From an uncultured Oceanospirillaceae bacterium (GTDB lineage: Bacteria; Pseudomonadota; Gammaproteobacteria; Pseudomonadales; Balneatricaceae), in the NCBI GenBank assembly GCA_937138495.1, contig CAKZPE010000020.1, positions 22,112 to 86,111 on the forward strand: a stretch of DNA of 64,000 nt, read 5' to 3'. This document shows, piece after piece, positions 8,036 through 16,349 of this stretch. A program made the translations under genes and the position numbers. Under the pieces are notes generated by a model. It searched no databases and was not told the DNA's origin. It saw only the letters and a program-made list of their open reading frames with translations. Positions within the stretch are counted from its first letter, which is position 1. Each line of letters opens with the position of its first letter.

Positions 8036-9478
8036 ATGAAGAAGCTTACGACGGTAACCGGATGCCCGGTCGCCGATAATCAGAACATTATAACCGCAGG
8101 CCCGCGCGGCCCTCAGTTACTGCAGGATGTCTGGTTTCTGGAAAAAATGGCGCATTTTGACCGGGAAGTTATTCCGGAAAGACGGATGCATGCGAAAGGG
8201 GCAGGGGCCTATGGCACCTTCACTGTTACTCATGATATCAGCCAGTACACACGTGCCAGTATGTTTTCAGAGGTGGGTAAAAAAACAGAGATGTTTGCCC
8301 GTTTTACCACCGTTGCCGGCGAACGGGGGGCCGCTGATGCGGAGCGGGATATTCGCGGCTTTGCTCTGAAGTTTTATACCGAGGGAGGCAACTGGGATCT
8401 GGTGGGTAATAATACGCCGGTTTTCTTCATGCGTGATCCGCTGAAGTTTCCGGATCTCAATCATGCGGTAAAACGTGATCCGCGTACCGGTATGCGCAGC
8501 CCACAGAGCAACTGGGATTTCTGGACATTGTTGCCCGAGGCACTGCATCAGGTGACTATTCTGATGAGTGACCGCGGTATACCTGCGTCTTTCCGGCATA
8601 TGCACGGGTTTGGCAGCCATGCCTTCAGTATGGTGAACGCGGATAATGTACGTTGCTGGGTAAAGTTTCATTTTAAATCCTGTCAGGGCATTCAGAACCT
8701 GACGGATGAAGCGGCTGCCCAGGTGATCGGTAAGGACCGGGAAAGTCATCAGCGGGATTTGTATGAAGCTATTGAGAGCGGTGATTATCCCGCCTGGACC
8801 CTGTACATACAGGTGATGACCGAAGCCCAGGCGGAAAACAGCCCCTTTAACCCGTTTGATCTGACCAAGGTCTGGCCAAAAGGTGAGTACCCTCTGACGG
8901 AAGTGGGCAGAATGGAGCTGAATGCGAATCCGGAGAACTTTTTTGCCGAGGTTGAGCAGTCGGCTTTTAATCCCGCCAGTGTGGTGCCCGGTATCGGTTT
9001 TTCACCGGATAAAATGCTACAGGGACGGCTGTTTGCCTATGGTGATGCCCAGCGTTACCGGCTGGGGGTGAATCATCATCAGATTCCGGTGAATGCGCCC
9101 AGGTGCCCGGTACACGGTTACCACCGTGACGGTGCCATGCGGGTAGACGGTAACTATGGCAGCACCATTGCTTATGAGCCTAACAGCTTGCAGGAATGGC
9201 AGGAGCAGCCGGAATATGCGGAACCGCCCCTGGCGGTAGAGGGTGCAGCATCGCGCTGGGATCACCGCACCGATGAGGATTATTTCTCGCAGCCCGGTGA
9301 TTTGTTCCGGTTAATGCAACCGGCACAGCAGCAGTTGTTGTTTGATAATACTGCCCGTGCGCTGGAAGGAACTTCGCCGGAGATTCAGCGCCGTCACATT
9401 GCGAACTGCCTGAAAGCTGATCCGGCATACGGTGAAGGTGTTGCCGCCGCGCTTGGTCTGTGTGTCTGTGTGGAGTGA
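8036..9478 (+). CDS. katA: Heme catalase (small-subunit, clade 3 type)
   Basis: Converts hydrogen peroxide to water and oxygen in the cytoplasm. 480 residues, the size of small-subunit monofunctional catalases. Distal His52 in the [12 protein letters not shown] context, distal Asn near 125 (VGNNTPVFF) and the proximal heme ligand Tyr335 in [14 protein letters not shown] are all present. AGGAGAAG lies 5 bases before the ATG. It sits inside the singlet-oxygen sigma island between two of its operons, but I see no TGATC-N18-TA promoter upstream; the 222-base gap before it is AT-rich. It may use a housekeeping or OxyR-type promoter. Confidence 0.93.
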   Translation: MKKLTTVTGCPVADNQNIITAGPRGPQLLQDVWFLEKMAHFDREVIPERRMHAKGAGAYGTFTVTHDISQYTRASMFSEVGKKTEMFARFTTVAGERGAADAERDIRGFALKFYTEGGNWDLVGNNTPVFFMRDPLKFPDLNHAVKRDPRTGMRSPQSNWDFWTLLPEALHQVTILMSDRGIPASFRHMHGFGSHAFSMVNADNVRCWVKFHFKSCQGIQNLTDEAAAQVIGKDRESHQRDLYEAIESGDYPAWTLYIQVMTEAQAENSPFNPFDLTKVWPKGEYPLTEVGRMELNANPENFFAEVEQSAFNPASVVPGIGFSPDKMLQGRLFAYGDAQRYRLGVNHHQIPVNAPRCPVHGYHRDGAMRVDGNYGSTIAYEPNSLQEWQEQPEYAEPPLAVEGAASRWDHRTDEDYFSQPGDLFRLMQPAQQQLLFDNTARALEGTSPEIQRRHIANCLKADPAYGEGVAAALGLCVCVE

Positions 9479-9495
9479 CAGCAACCAGCAGTGTT

Positions 9496-9520
9496 GATTC
9501 AGGGCGCCGTGCCCTGAATC
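9496..9520 (+). terminator. Hairpin after the catalase gene
   Basis: GATTCAGGGC and GCCCTGAATC form a perfect 10-base stem around GCCGT, 18 bases after the katA stop. The T run behind it is poor, so it may be a weak terminator or an mRNA-stabilising hairpin. Confidence 0.55.
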
Positions 9521-9551
9521 AGTTTATGTAACCGGTGAGGGGTATTCAGTC

Positions 9552-9962
9552 ATGAATATACTGTATAAAGCAGCAGGGTTTATGTCTTTAGGGCTGGGGA
9601 TACTGGGGATTTTTCTGCCACTGATGCCAACGACGGTGTTTGTGTTAATGGCCGCGTGGTGTTTTGCGAAATCGTCCCCCCGGCTGCATACCTGGCTGGC
9701 CGACAGTAAGGTTTTCGGGGTGATTATCACACAGTGGGAAAGCCGCCGGTGTATTCCGCAGAAGGCCAGATACCTTGCCACCGGGTCGATGCTGGTTGCC
9801 GGGGGTTTTGCTTTTCTGGCGATGGACGGTGTGATTCTGAAGTGCGTGGTGGTTCTGACCATTGGGCTGAGCATCTTTACGGTGATGTCCGTCAAAGTCT
9901 GTCCGGTTCTGCCCCGGGGTATCAGGGCCGGGTATCAGAGTAATGTCCGGGCCGGCCGCTGA
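9552..9962 (+). CDS. DUF454 (YbaN-like) inner-membrane protein
   Basis: 136-residue membrane protein of the YbaN/DUF454 family. An N-terminal hydrophobic pair with GLGILGIFLPLMPTTVFVLM, the AAWCFAKSSPRLHTWL motif typical of the family, then two more membrane segments. Function unknown. GAGGGG lies about 10 bases before the ATG. It is separated from katA by a hairpin and convergent with the Cfa-like gene, whose stop is only 4 bases away. Confidence 0.8.
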   Translation: MNILYKAAGFMSLGLGILGIFLPLMPTTVFVLMAAWCFAKSSPRLHTWLADSKVFGVIITQWESRRCIPQKARYLATGSMLVAGGFAFLAMDGVILKCVVVLTIGLSIFTVMSVKVCPVLPRGIRAGYQSNVRAGR

Positions 9963-9966
9963 GCAA

Positions 9967-11208
9967 TTATGAGTGCCGTGTGTCGGCTCCGTTATCTTCA
10001 GGGGTGATGACAAACAGGCCGACGTCTATGCTGCCGGACAGAAAGCCGCCTTCACAATAGGTGAGGTAGTAACGCCACAGGCGGCGGAATTCCTCATCAA
10101 AGCCATGCGGGCTGATAGCCGGCCAGTGCTGTTCGAAATTGTGCCGCCAGATGTTCAGTGTGCGGGCGTAATCCATGCCAAAGAATTCTTCGTGGTGCAG
10201 TGCAAAGCCATGCTTTGAAAAGGCTGTATGCAGTGCTTCCCGGCTGGGCAGCATGCCGCCCGGGAAGATATACCGCTGGATAAAATCCGCCTGCTTCCGG
10301 TAGCTGTGAAAGCGCTGATCATCGATGGTGATGATCTGTAATACTGCTTTGCCGCCGGGCTTAAGGCTGCGGCGCAATACCTGAAAGTATTCATCCCAGT
10401 GTTTTTCCCCTACCGCTTCAAACATTTCAATGGAGACGATGCCGTCGTACTTTGTATTCAGGTCGCGGTAGTCCGTCAGGCTAAGGTATACCTCGTCCTG
10501 CTTACCTGCATGGGCGATACGTTGTCGTGCCCAGCTGAGCTGTTCGGTAGAGAGGGTGACGCCGTGGACCCTGAGCTGATGCTCGCAGCTGGCCTGTTCG
10601 GCAAAGCCTCCCCAGCCACAGCCTATTTCAAGGATATGCTCGCCTTCCCGGGCGCCGAGTAATGCCAGGATGCGCTGATATTTGTTGTGCTGTGCCTGGG
10701 CCAGATCTTCTTTATCGTGTTGGAACATTGCCGCTGAGTAGCTCATGGTGCTGTCCAGCCAGGGGGCATAAAAGTCATTCCCCAGATCATAGTGGGCGGC
10801 AATATTCTCACGGCTGCCGGTACGGCTGTTATCCCGGCGCAGGTGGTACAGATTATCCAGCAGGGTGCTCAGCCAGCTTCCCCGGGTCATACGGTTTAAC
10901 AGGGGTTCATTGGCCAGCGCCCAGCGGGTCAGGGCGGTCAGGTCATCACTGTCCCATTGGCCCTGTACGTAAGCCTGTGCCCAGCCGCTGACATTGCCAA
11001 AAAACAGGTTCTTCAGGGCGGCCCAGTGATTGATCCGAAGGTTTGCTGTGGGAGATGACCGGTGACCGGCCTGGTGAACAAATCCGGACGGCAGCGTGAT
11101 GTCCAGCCGGCCCTGCAGGCGGTCGCTGAACCCCTGCAGGTAGCGCAGAAAGAGTTTGTCCTGCCAGCCAGGGGCTTTATCCGGATGTTTATATTCACAG
11201 GCTTTCAT
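9967..11208 (-). CDS. Cyclopropane-fatty-acid synthase-like SAM methyltransferase
   Basis: 413-residue class I SAM-dependent methyltransferase of the Cfa family, acting on unsaturated acyl chains of membrane phospholipids. The SAM-binding motif is LEIGCGWGG. Other family marks are ENIAAHYDLGNDFY, MSYSAAMF, YRDLNTKYDGIVSIEMFEAVG, QIITIDDQRF, and DFIQRYIFPGG near the C-terminus. The frame could start at 11232, but the Met at 11208 has GGAG 9 bases upstream and overlaps DUF1365 by only 14 bases. It is the last gene of the FAD oxidoreductase-DUF1365-Cfa operon. In Rhodobacter, Cfa-like enzymes of the RpoE regulon act in singlet-oxygen defence and methylated furan fatty acids. Whether this one makes cyclopropane or another methylated lipid cannot be told from sequence. 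Confidence 0.85.
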   Translation of the reverse strand: MKACEYKHPDKAPGWQDKLFLRYLQGFSDRLQGRLDITLPSGFVHQAGHRSSPTANLRINHWAALKNLFFGNVSGWAQAYVQGQWDSDDLTALTRWALANEPLLNRMTRGSWLSTLLDNLYHLRRDNSRTGSRENIAAHYDLGNDFYAPWLDSTMSYSAAMFQHDKEDLAQAQHNKYQRILALLGAREGEHILEIGCGWGGFAEQASCEHQLRVHGVTLSTEQLSWARQRIAHAGKQDEVYLSLTDYRDLNTKYDGIVSIEMFEAVGEKHWDEYFQVLRRSLKPGGKAVLQIITIDDQRFHSYRKQADFIQRYIFPGGMLPSREALHTAFSKHGFALHHEEFFGMDYARTLNIWRHNFEQHWPAISPHGFDEEFRRLWRYYLTYCEGGFLSGSIDVGLFVITPEDNGADTRHS

Positions 11209-11998
11209 TATGGAAGTCTCCGTTCTGGTCATACCAGCTGATGCTGTTTCGGGGGCCTTTTTCCCGGGGCTGCAGTCTGAGTTTTTTACGCCACAGTTGC
11301 AGGGCTTCCCAGTGGATACCGGCCATAACTTTGAGGGTCATCAGTGGATGGCTGATAAAGAGTCTCAATAAGGCCGCGTCGCTAAGTGTCTGATGCTGCC
11401 CGGCAAAGGTTGCTTTGAAGAGTAACTGCTGTTGCATGTCATGTTGACGTATCCCGACACTGACCGCACCGGCAGGCGGTTTGATGCTGAAGCTGTAACG
11501 GGTATCCAGTGGCATAAAAGGGCTGACGTACATTTGCTTATCGCAGCTGTGCTGTAATTGCTTTTCATTGCCGGCCGGGATCAGGTAGGTATGTCGCTGC
11601 TTAAAGGTATTGGTGACTTCATAGAGAATAACCTGCAACTGGTCACTGGCGTCGTAACAGAAGTAGACGCTCAGCGGATTAAATACATAGCCGAGGATCC
11701 GCGGATAACAGAGCAGTCTGATCCGGGCGCCGGCCTGTTCATAACCCCGCCGGGTGAGTAACTGGCGGACGTGAGAAGCCAGGTCTCCGTGGCCATTGCC
11801 GTGGTCTTTTTCGAAGAATGACAGCAGATTAAAGCGGTTAACTGAGAGCAGCCTGAGCTGTTTCAGAGCAGGCAGTTCATCGAGATCAATACACAGGGAG
11901 AATGTCCGGTAATGAAAGCCGTGCTGCTCCGGCTGTAAACGCTGGTGCATCACTTTACCGGCATAGATGCCTGACCGCAGTGTGCCCTGATTAGCCAT
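11195..11998 (-). CDS. DUF1365 family protein
   Basis: 267-residue DUF1365 protein. Marks: SGIYAGKVMHQRLQPEQHGF near the start, FSLCIDLDELPAL, NLLSFFEKDHG, the LLCYPRILGYVFNPLSVYFC block and the VTNTFKQRHTYL stretch. Family members are almost always next to a Cfa-like gene and an FAD oxidoreductase, as here, and are thought to assist in lipid modification. The activity is unproven. The longer frame to 12067 runs back into the upstream gene; the ATG at 11998 has GAGG at a good distance and forms an ATGGCTAA overlap of 8 bases with the preceding stop. Coupled translation with both neighbours is likely. Confidence 0.85.
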   Translation of the reverse strand: MANQGTLRSGIYAGKVMHQRLQPEQHGFHYRTFSLCIDLDELPALKQLRLLSVNRFNLLSFFEKDHGNGHGDLASHVRQLLTRRGYEQAGARIRLLCYPRILGYVFNPLSVYFCYDASDQLQVILYEVTNTFKQRHTYLIPAGNEKQLQHSCDKQMYVSPFMPLDTRYSFSIKPPAGAVSVGIRQHDMQQQLLFKATFAGQHQTLSDAALLRLFISHPLMTLKVMAGIHWEALQLWRKKLRLQPREKGPRNSISWYDQNGDFHNESL

Positions 11999-13346
11999 GT
12001 TGCAGTACCTCTGCAGCGGTATACCGGGCAGCCGAGGTGTGAATCCGTCCGTTAGCGTCTGGCACAATCCAGGGGCGGTGCATGCTGCCCAGTTGTTCGG
12101 CTACCGCCAGGCCGGCCTGCAGGCCGTCTTCATGAAAGCCGTAGCCGAAGTATGCCCCGCAGAACCAGGTGTTTTGTCTGCCCTGTAACTGCCAGAGCTG
12201 CTGTTGAGCCAGCAGTGCCTGCTGATTAAATACCGGGTGATCGTAAAACTGGCTGTGGATAATGGTATCCCGGGCCGGTGGCACAGGCGGATTGAGGGAT
12301 ACCAGTACCGGTGTATCTGTCGGCAGTGGCTGGAGCTGATTCATCCAGTAGGTCACGGCAACCTCCTGATGATGCTGGTTGCCTTCGGCCAGATAATTCC
12401 AGCTGGACCACACCGCTTTGCGCCGGGGCATCAGGTTTGTATCCAGATGGAGGAATGCCTGATTGCGCTGATACGGTAGCTTGCTCAGTAAGTTCTGTTC
12501 TGCTTCGCTGGGCTTTTCCAGCATGGCCAGAGCCTGATTGGAATGACAGGCGAGTACCACGTCGTCGTAATGTTCTTTTCCGCCATGCAGGTCTTCCACG
12601 GTGACCTGACCTGGCTGACGGATGATCCGGTGAATGCGGCTGTTGAGCCGGATATCATCCAGTTCTGCGGCTATTCTGCTGACATAGGCCTGACTGCCTC
12701 CCACAACCGTGCGCCACTGGGGACGGTCTTTGACCTGCAGTAAACCGTGGTTTTCGCAGAAACGCATAAAACTGTCGGCAGGGTAATCCAGCATCTGTTC
12801 AACCGGGGTGGACCAGATCGCCGCGCCCATCGGGAGCAGGTGCTGATAAATAAAGTTGCTGCTATAGCCCTGTTCAGCCAGGAGTTCCCGCAGGCTGAGT
12901 TGCCGAATACGGGCTTCTTGCTGAATCAACAGGGAATGCCGGTAAAAGTGGTGCAGGTCTTTAAGCATGCGCCAGAATGATGGCCGTAGCAGATTACGCT
13001 TCTGAGCAAACAGCCCCGCCAGTCCTGAACCTGAGTATTCCAGTTCGCCCTGATTAACAGAGACAGCAAATGACATATCTGTTTCGCAGTTGGGTACATT
13101 CAGGTGATCAAACAGGGCGACCAGATTGGGATAGTTAACCGGGTTATACACAATGAAGCCGGTATCCACGTTGATATGCTGGCCGTGAAGGTCAAAGCCT
13201 ATGGTATTGGCATGACCGCCGAGGCGGTCGTCTTTTTCATACAGGGTGACCTGATGCTGACGGCTCAGTAACCATGCGCAGCTCAGCCCGGATATTCCGG
13301 CACCGATGACGGCGATTTTTTTAGGCTTTATGGCAGTTACATTCAT
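11991..13346 (-). CDS. FAD/NAD(P)-binding oxidoreductase (amine oxidase/desaturase-like)
   Basis: 451-residue flavoprotein with an N-terminal dinucleotide-binding motif VIGAGISGLSCAWLLS, then VTLYEKDDRLGGHANT and VDTGFIVYN. The C-terminal FAD contact is FCGAYFGYGFHEDGLQAG. It belongs to the amine-oxidase/phytoene-desaturase-like group that accompanies DUF1365 and Cfa-like genes. A role in desaturating or oxidising an acyl chain is plausible but inferred from the neighbours. The start at 13346 is chosen over 13397 because the sequence before it carries the predicted sigma promoter (-10 at 13377-13382). It is the first gene of the three-gene operon divergent from rpoE. Confidence 0.84.
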   Translation of the reverse strand: MNVTAIKPKKIAVIGAGISGLSCAWLLSRQHQVTLYEKDDRLGGHANTIGFDLHGQHINVDTGFIVYNPVNYPNLVALFDHLNVPNCETDMSFAVSVNQGELEYSGSGLAGLFAQKRNLLRPSFWRMLKDLHHFYRHSLLIQQEARIRQLSLRELLAEQGYSSNFIYQHLLPMGAAIWSTPVEQMLDYPADSFMRFCENHGLLQVKDRPQWRTVVGGSQAYVSRIAAELDDIRLNSRIHRIIRQPGQVTVEDLHGGKEHYDDVVLACHSNQALAMLEKPSEAEQNLLSKLPYQRNQAFLHLDTNLMPRRKAVWSSWNYLAEGNQHHQEVAVTYWMNQLQPLPTDTPVLVSLNPPVPPARDTIIHSQFYDHPVFNQQALLAQQQLWQLQGRQNTWFCGAYFGYGFHEDGLQAGLAVAEQLGSMHRPWIVPDANGRIHTSAARYTAAEVLQHG

Positions 13347-13376
13347 GGCTCGGTCCGTTTTGCGCTGTGTTGGATA

Positions 13377-13406
13377 TCTGTACGGCAGGATGAACACATC
13401 AGATCA
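13377..13406 (-). promoter_or_regulatory. RpoE/ChrR-type sigma promoter of the FAD-DUF1365-Cfa operon
   Basis: Reading the minus strand: TGATCT (13406-13401), exactly 18 bases, TACAGA (13382-13377). The expected transcript start is near 13370, about 23 bases before the ATG at 13346. Confidence 0.75.
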
Positions 13407-13515
13407 CGCTGTGTTTGCCTGAATTAGCTATGTTATTAATTAATTTAAATATTTTAGCGGTAAAAAGGGTTAAATCCGTATCATATCTGTCAGAGTGAGC
13501 TATTTTTATGACAAC

Positions 13516-13545
13516 TGATCTAAACGGGCGCGGGTGGCGTAGAAA
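13516..13545 (+). promoter_or_regulatory. RpoE/ChrR-type sigma promoter in front of rpoE (autoregulatory)
   Basis: TGATCT at 13516-13521, exactly 18 bases, TAGAAA at 13540-13545. It ends only 5 bases before the ATG at 13551, so transcripts from it would begin at or just inside the annotated gene. See the finding on the rpoE start. Confidence 0.6.
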
Positions 13546-13550
13546 GGGTT

Positions 13551-14162
13551 ATGAATCACGAGCAACCGGATGAAACTGTGAATAATGTTGTTGCATTAAA
13601 AACCGCAGATGCCCCGGAATCCGCTTCAGCCAATGACTGGAGCGGACTACTGGCCGCACTGGGTGCCAAACAGGATAAACAGCTGTTTGTCAGCCTGTTT
13701 GGGCATTTTGCGCCCAGAGTGAAGGCATATATTCTGCGACTGGGCCTGGTAGAGAGTGTGGCTGAAGAGCTGATGCAGGAAACCATGTTACTGATGTGGC
13801 GTAAGGCGCATATGTACAAGCCTGAAAAAGCCGCCGCCAGTACCTGGATTTTCACCCTGGCACGGAATCAGAGTATCGACTGGATGCGTAAGCAAAAGTA
13901 TCCGGAGTATTCGTTTGATGAAACCTTTGATCAGGTTGATGAAACGGCGGAGGATGCCGGTGAGCAATTAGTCGTGAGTGGCCATCTGGGCGCGATCATT
14001 GACACCTTGCCGGAAAATCAGGCTCAGGTGATTTATATGTCATTTTATGAGGGCAGGGCGCACGGTGAAATTGCTGAAAGGCTGGGGATTCCCCTGGGCA
14101 GTGTGAAGTCCCGGATACGCCTTGCCTGTGAAAAAATTAAAGCCGCCTGGAGGGACGTATGA
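13551..14162 (+). CDS. rpoE: ECF sigma factor RpoE (ChrR partner, ECF11-like)
   Basis: Alternative sigma factor of 203 residues. Region 2 includes LFGHFAPRVKAYILRLG, VAEELMQETMLLMWRKAHMY and AASTWIFTLARNQSIDWMRK; region 4 includes LPENQAQVIYMSFYEG and ERLGIPLGSVKSRIRLAC. The LFxHFAPRVKA start of region 2 is characteristic of the sigma factors paired with ChrR. Known relatives are released from ChrR by singlet oxygen and drive protective genes. The stop overlaps the anti-sigma start by 4 bases (ATGA). The first 25 or so residues before region 2 are unlike relatives as I recall them, and a GTG at 13578 with GGA 8 bases upstream is an alternative start. Confidence 0.88.
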   Translation: MNHEQPDETVNNVVALKTADAPESASANDWSGLLAALGAKQDKQLFVSLFGHFAPRVKAYILRLGLVESVAEELMQETMLLMWRKAHMYKPEKAAASTWIFTLARNQSIDWMRKQKYPEYSFDETFDQVDETAEDAGEQLVVSGHLGAIIDTLPENQAQVIYMSFYEGRAHGEIAERLGIPLGSVKSRIRLACEKIKAAWRDV

Positions 14163-14815
14163 GTATTCGTCACCATCTCGATGAGGCAACACTGCTGAGT
14201 TACGCCGCTGGTTCTCTGTCGCAGGGCATGGCGCTGGTCGTTGCCTGCCATCTGTCAATGTGTTCGCAGTGCCGCAAACGCGCGGCTGAACAGGAAGCGG
14301 TCGGCGGTTCGTTACTGGAAGATCTGGCGCCTGCTGAAGTCTCGGCACATGCGCTGGATAATTTGCTGTCTGCACTGGATGCCCCTGTATCGGCACCGGA
14401 GGAGAAGCCGGATGAGTGCCGCCGGGTAAAGGACAGCCGTCTGCCTGCCCCGCTGGGAGATTATTTGCCGTATACGCTGGATGATGTTCCCTGGAAAAAG
14501 CTGGTGGCCGGTATCAGTTATTACGACATTGAGTGCCAGACTGGCGGTGTGTCCCGGCTGATGCGCATTGCCCCCGGCAAAAATCTGCTGCCGCATACCC
14601 ATAAAGGGAATGAGCTGACACTGGTCTTACAGGGTTCGTTCTGTGATGAAATTGGGCGCTTTGCCCGGGGTGATGTAGCCGATCTGGATGATCAGGTTGA
14701 GCATCAGCCACTGGTGGACAGCAATACTGACTGTATCTGTCTGATTGCGACGGATGCACCACTGAAATTTACCACGCTGCTGGGCCGGCTGGTGCAGCCG
14801 GTGACCGGTTTCTGA
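14159..14815 (+). CDS. chrR: Zinc anti-sigma factor ChrR (singlet-oxygen sensor)
   Basis: 218-residue two-domain zinc protein that holds the sigma factor until singlet oxygen or a related oxidant appears. The N-terminal anti-sigma domain has His6 and the HX3CX2C set His31, Cys35, Cys38. The C-terminal cupin-like domain has His146, His148 (PHTHKGNE), Glu152 and His182. As I remember the Rhodobacter sphaeroides protein, its ligands are H6, H31, C35, C38 and H141, H143, E147, H177, so the second set has the same spacing shifted by five. Both zinc sites look intact. It is translationally coupled to rpoE and followed 2 bases later by a small Trp-rich gene. Confidence 0.9.
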   Translation: MSIRHHLDEATLLSYAAGSLSQGMALVVACHLSMCSQCRKRAAEQEAVGGSLLEDLAPAEVSAHALDNLLSALDAPVSAPEEKPDECRRVKDSRLPAPLGDYLPYTLDDVPWKKLVAGISYYDIECQTGGVSRLMRIAPGKNLLPHTHKGNELTLVLQGSFCDEIGRFARGDVADLDDQVEHQPLVDSNTDCICLIATDAPLKFTTLLGRLVQPVTGF

Positions 14816-14817
14816 AG

Positions 14818-15033
14818 ATGCGTCCGCTGAATCCCAACAAACTGTTGCTCAGTAAATGGACTGCGGTGACGCCTCACAACCGTGAGCGGCATTTTATGGT
14901 CACGACATTGTTACGGGATGAAACCGAGACGGTAACCGGCTGCGTGTTGCAGGCGGTTATCAACGGCAATGATTATCCCATCGACTGGCGGGATCTGAAA
15001 AACAGTGAAACCTGGTTACAGGGCTGGAAGTAA
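14818..15033 (+). CDS. TIGR02450-type small Trp-rich protein
   Basis: 71-residue protein whose pattern (NPNKLLLSKWTAVTP, RHFMVT, then IDWRDLKNSETWLQGWK) matches the short Trp-rich family TIGR02450. Function unknown. It starts 2 bases after chrR, so it is probably the third gene of the rpoE-chrR transcript. The next gene is convergent, with its stop 3 bases away. Confidence 0.75.
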   Translation: MRPLNPNKLLLSKWTAVTPHNRERHFMVTTLLRDETETVTGCVLQAVINGNDYPIDWRDLKNSETWLQGWK

Positions 15034-15036
15034 TGT

Positions 15037-15408
15037 TTACAGCCCTGTTGAGCAGCGGTCACGGCAGCGGCGGGTAAACCGCCAGTGTGCGAAACGCAGG
15101 TATGCAGCCTGCATGACCGGCTCAAGCCGTAACAGCCGCACTGTTTTGGCCAGGTGCCGGTATCCCGGCAGGTGCTCCCAGATAATCAGGAAACCAGGTA
15201 CACCGCGATGCAGTACGCCTTGCGGGTCCGCCACATGTAATACCTGCATGGCTTCACGTTCGCTGATGTTGTGATCCTGCAGGGCATCTGCAGCGCGGTG
15301 CAGGTCCAGCCAACTGATCCGAAGGGCTTTGTCCAGCCGCTGATAATGCCCGATTTCTTTACGGCACAGTGGGCAGTTACCATCAAAAAATACTTTAGGT
15401 TTTTGCAT
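15037..15408 (-). CDS. DUF393 (DCC family) thiol-disulfide oxidoreductase-like protein
   Basis: 123-residue protein with the family hallmark FFDGNCPLCRKEIGHY near the N-terminus (DGNCPLC gives the DCC-type CxxC pair), then LRISWLDLH and the VADPQGVLHRGVPGF stretch. Family members are predicted redox proteins without a known partner. The frame is open to 15666, but the part before the Met at 15408 is not family-like, and AAAGG lies 8 bases before this start. It is transcribed divergently from the SDR at 15500. A TATACT-like -10 at about 15451-15456 (minus) may serve it. Confidence 0.78.
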   Translation of the reverse strand: MQKPKVFFDGNCPLCRKEIGHYQRLDKALRISWLDLHRAADALQDHNISEREAMQVLHVADPQGVLHRGVPGFLIIWEHLPGYRHLAKTVRLLRLEPVMQAAYLRFAHWRFTRRCRDRCSTGL

Positions 15409-15499
15409 GGCCAGGGCCTTTCGTTTGTCTGTCGGAAAACAGTATACGTGATGACCGGGTCTGCGGTTCACCGGGCCCTGTCCGGAAGAGGAGATTATC

Positions 15500-16240
15500 A
15501 TGCAATATTTCCCCCAGGCGATGAATGTCGCTGTTATCGGCGCTGGTGGCGCAATTGGCCGTGCGATGGTCTCTGCGCTTGCCAGCCATGACAAGGTAAA
15601 TACTGTGTATGCGTATGCCCGGGAGCCGGTGTGCTTTGCTGATGTTGCCGGTGCCGCAAAAATCAAAACAGCCTGTATGAATCCTTTGTGTGCGGTGTCT
15701 TTGGCAGAGGGGGCGGAGCGGGTGTGTCAGGCGCTGGATATGGTAATAGTGACAACCGGGTTATTGCATCAGGATTCCCTGCAGCCGGAAAAACGGCTGA
15801 CAGAGATTAACCGCGATAATTTTTTGCAGGTGATGCAGGTAAATACCCTGTTACCTATGTTAGTTGCTCAGGCGTTTATGCCTCTGTTCCGTACCGGCAG
15901 CCATCGCGTATTTGCGGCGCTGTCTGCCCGGGTGGGGAGTATTTCTGATAACCGTCTGGGGGGCTGGTACAGCTACCGCTCCAGTAAGGCGGCGCTGAAT
16001 ATGTTATTGAAAAATATGGCGATAGAAATGCGGCGTAGCCGGCCGGGTATGATTGTTTGCGGGCTCCACCCCGGAACCGTCGACAGCGGACTGTCACAGC
16101 CTTTCCAGCGTAATGTGCCCGCGGAAAAACTGTTTACTGCCGAGTATGCGGCGGCGTCTCTGTTGCAGGTGATTGGTCGGTTGCAGGCGGATGATTCCGG
16201 TAAGGTTTTTGCCTGGGACGGCCAGACTGTTGAGCCGTAA
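15500..16240 (+). CDS. SDR family oxidoreductase (CsgA-like)
   Basis: Short-chain dehydrogenase of 246 residues: nucleotide motif VIGAGGAIGRAMVSAL, a VTTGLLH stretch in place of the usual NNAG, catalytic YRSSKAAL, then LHPGTVDSGLSQPFQ. The CsgA/C-factor-like pattern is common in marine bacteria and in photo-oxidative stress islands. The substrate is unknown. GAGGAG lies 6 bases before the ATG. No TGATC-N18-TA promoter is visible before it, so I cannot show that it belongs to the sigma regulon. A 13-base tandem repeat overlaps its stop codon. Confidence 0.82.
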   Translation: MQYFPQAMNVAVIGAGGAIGRAMVSALASHDKVNTVYAYAREPVCFADVAGAAKIKTACMNPLCAVSLAEGAERVCQALDMVIVTTGLLHQDSLQPEKRLTEINRDNFLQVMQVNTLLPMLVAQAFMPLFRTGSHRVFAALSARVGSISDNRLGGWYSYRSSKAALNMLLKNMAIEMRRSRPGMIVCGLHPGTVDSGLSQPFQRNVPAEKLFTAEYAAASLLQVIGRLQADDSGKVFAWDGQTVEP

Positions 16241-16262
16241 AGCCTGGCCGTAAAGCCTGGCC
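16237..16262 (+). repeat. 13-base tandem duplication over the SDR stop codon
   Basis: GTAAAGCCTGGCC occurs twice head to tail. The stop codon TAA of the SDR lies in the first copy, so the duplication does not alter the protein. Confidence 0.8.
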
Positions 16263-16291
16263 GTAAAATATATCTGCCGTGAAGTGACAGT

Positions 16292-16321
16292 TGATCTGTT
16301 CAGTGGTGGGTTGCGTATACC
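16292..16321 (+). promoter_or_regulatory. RpoE/ChrR-type sigma promoter of the second DUF3833 gene
   Basis: TGATCT at 16292-16297, exactly 18 bases, TATACC at 16316-16321. It points at the DUF3833 gene, with a predicted transcript start near 16328 and the ATG at 16350. Confidence 0.65.
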
Positions 16322-16349
16322 GGTGGTGATTGTCAGCAGGTATTTTTTT

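Noticed and set aside
15455..15499. Possible sigma promoter before the SDR at 15500
   Set aside because: TGATGA occurs, but no TA follows after 18 bases and the -35 differs at the fifth base; not the pattern seen four times in the island.
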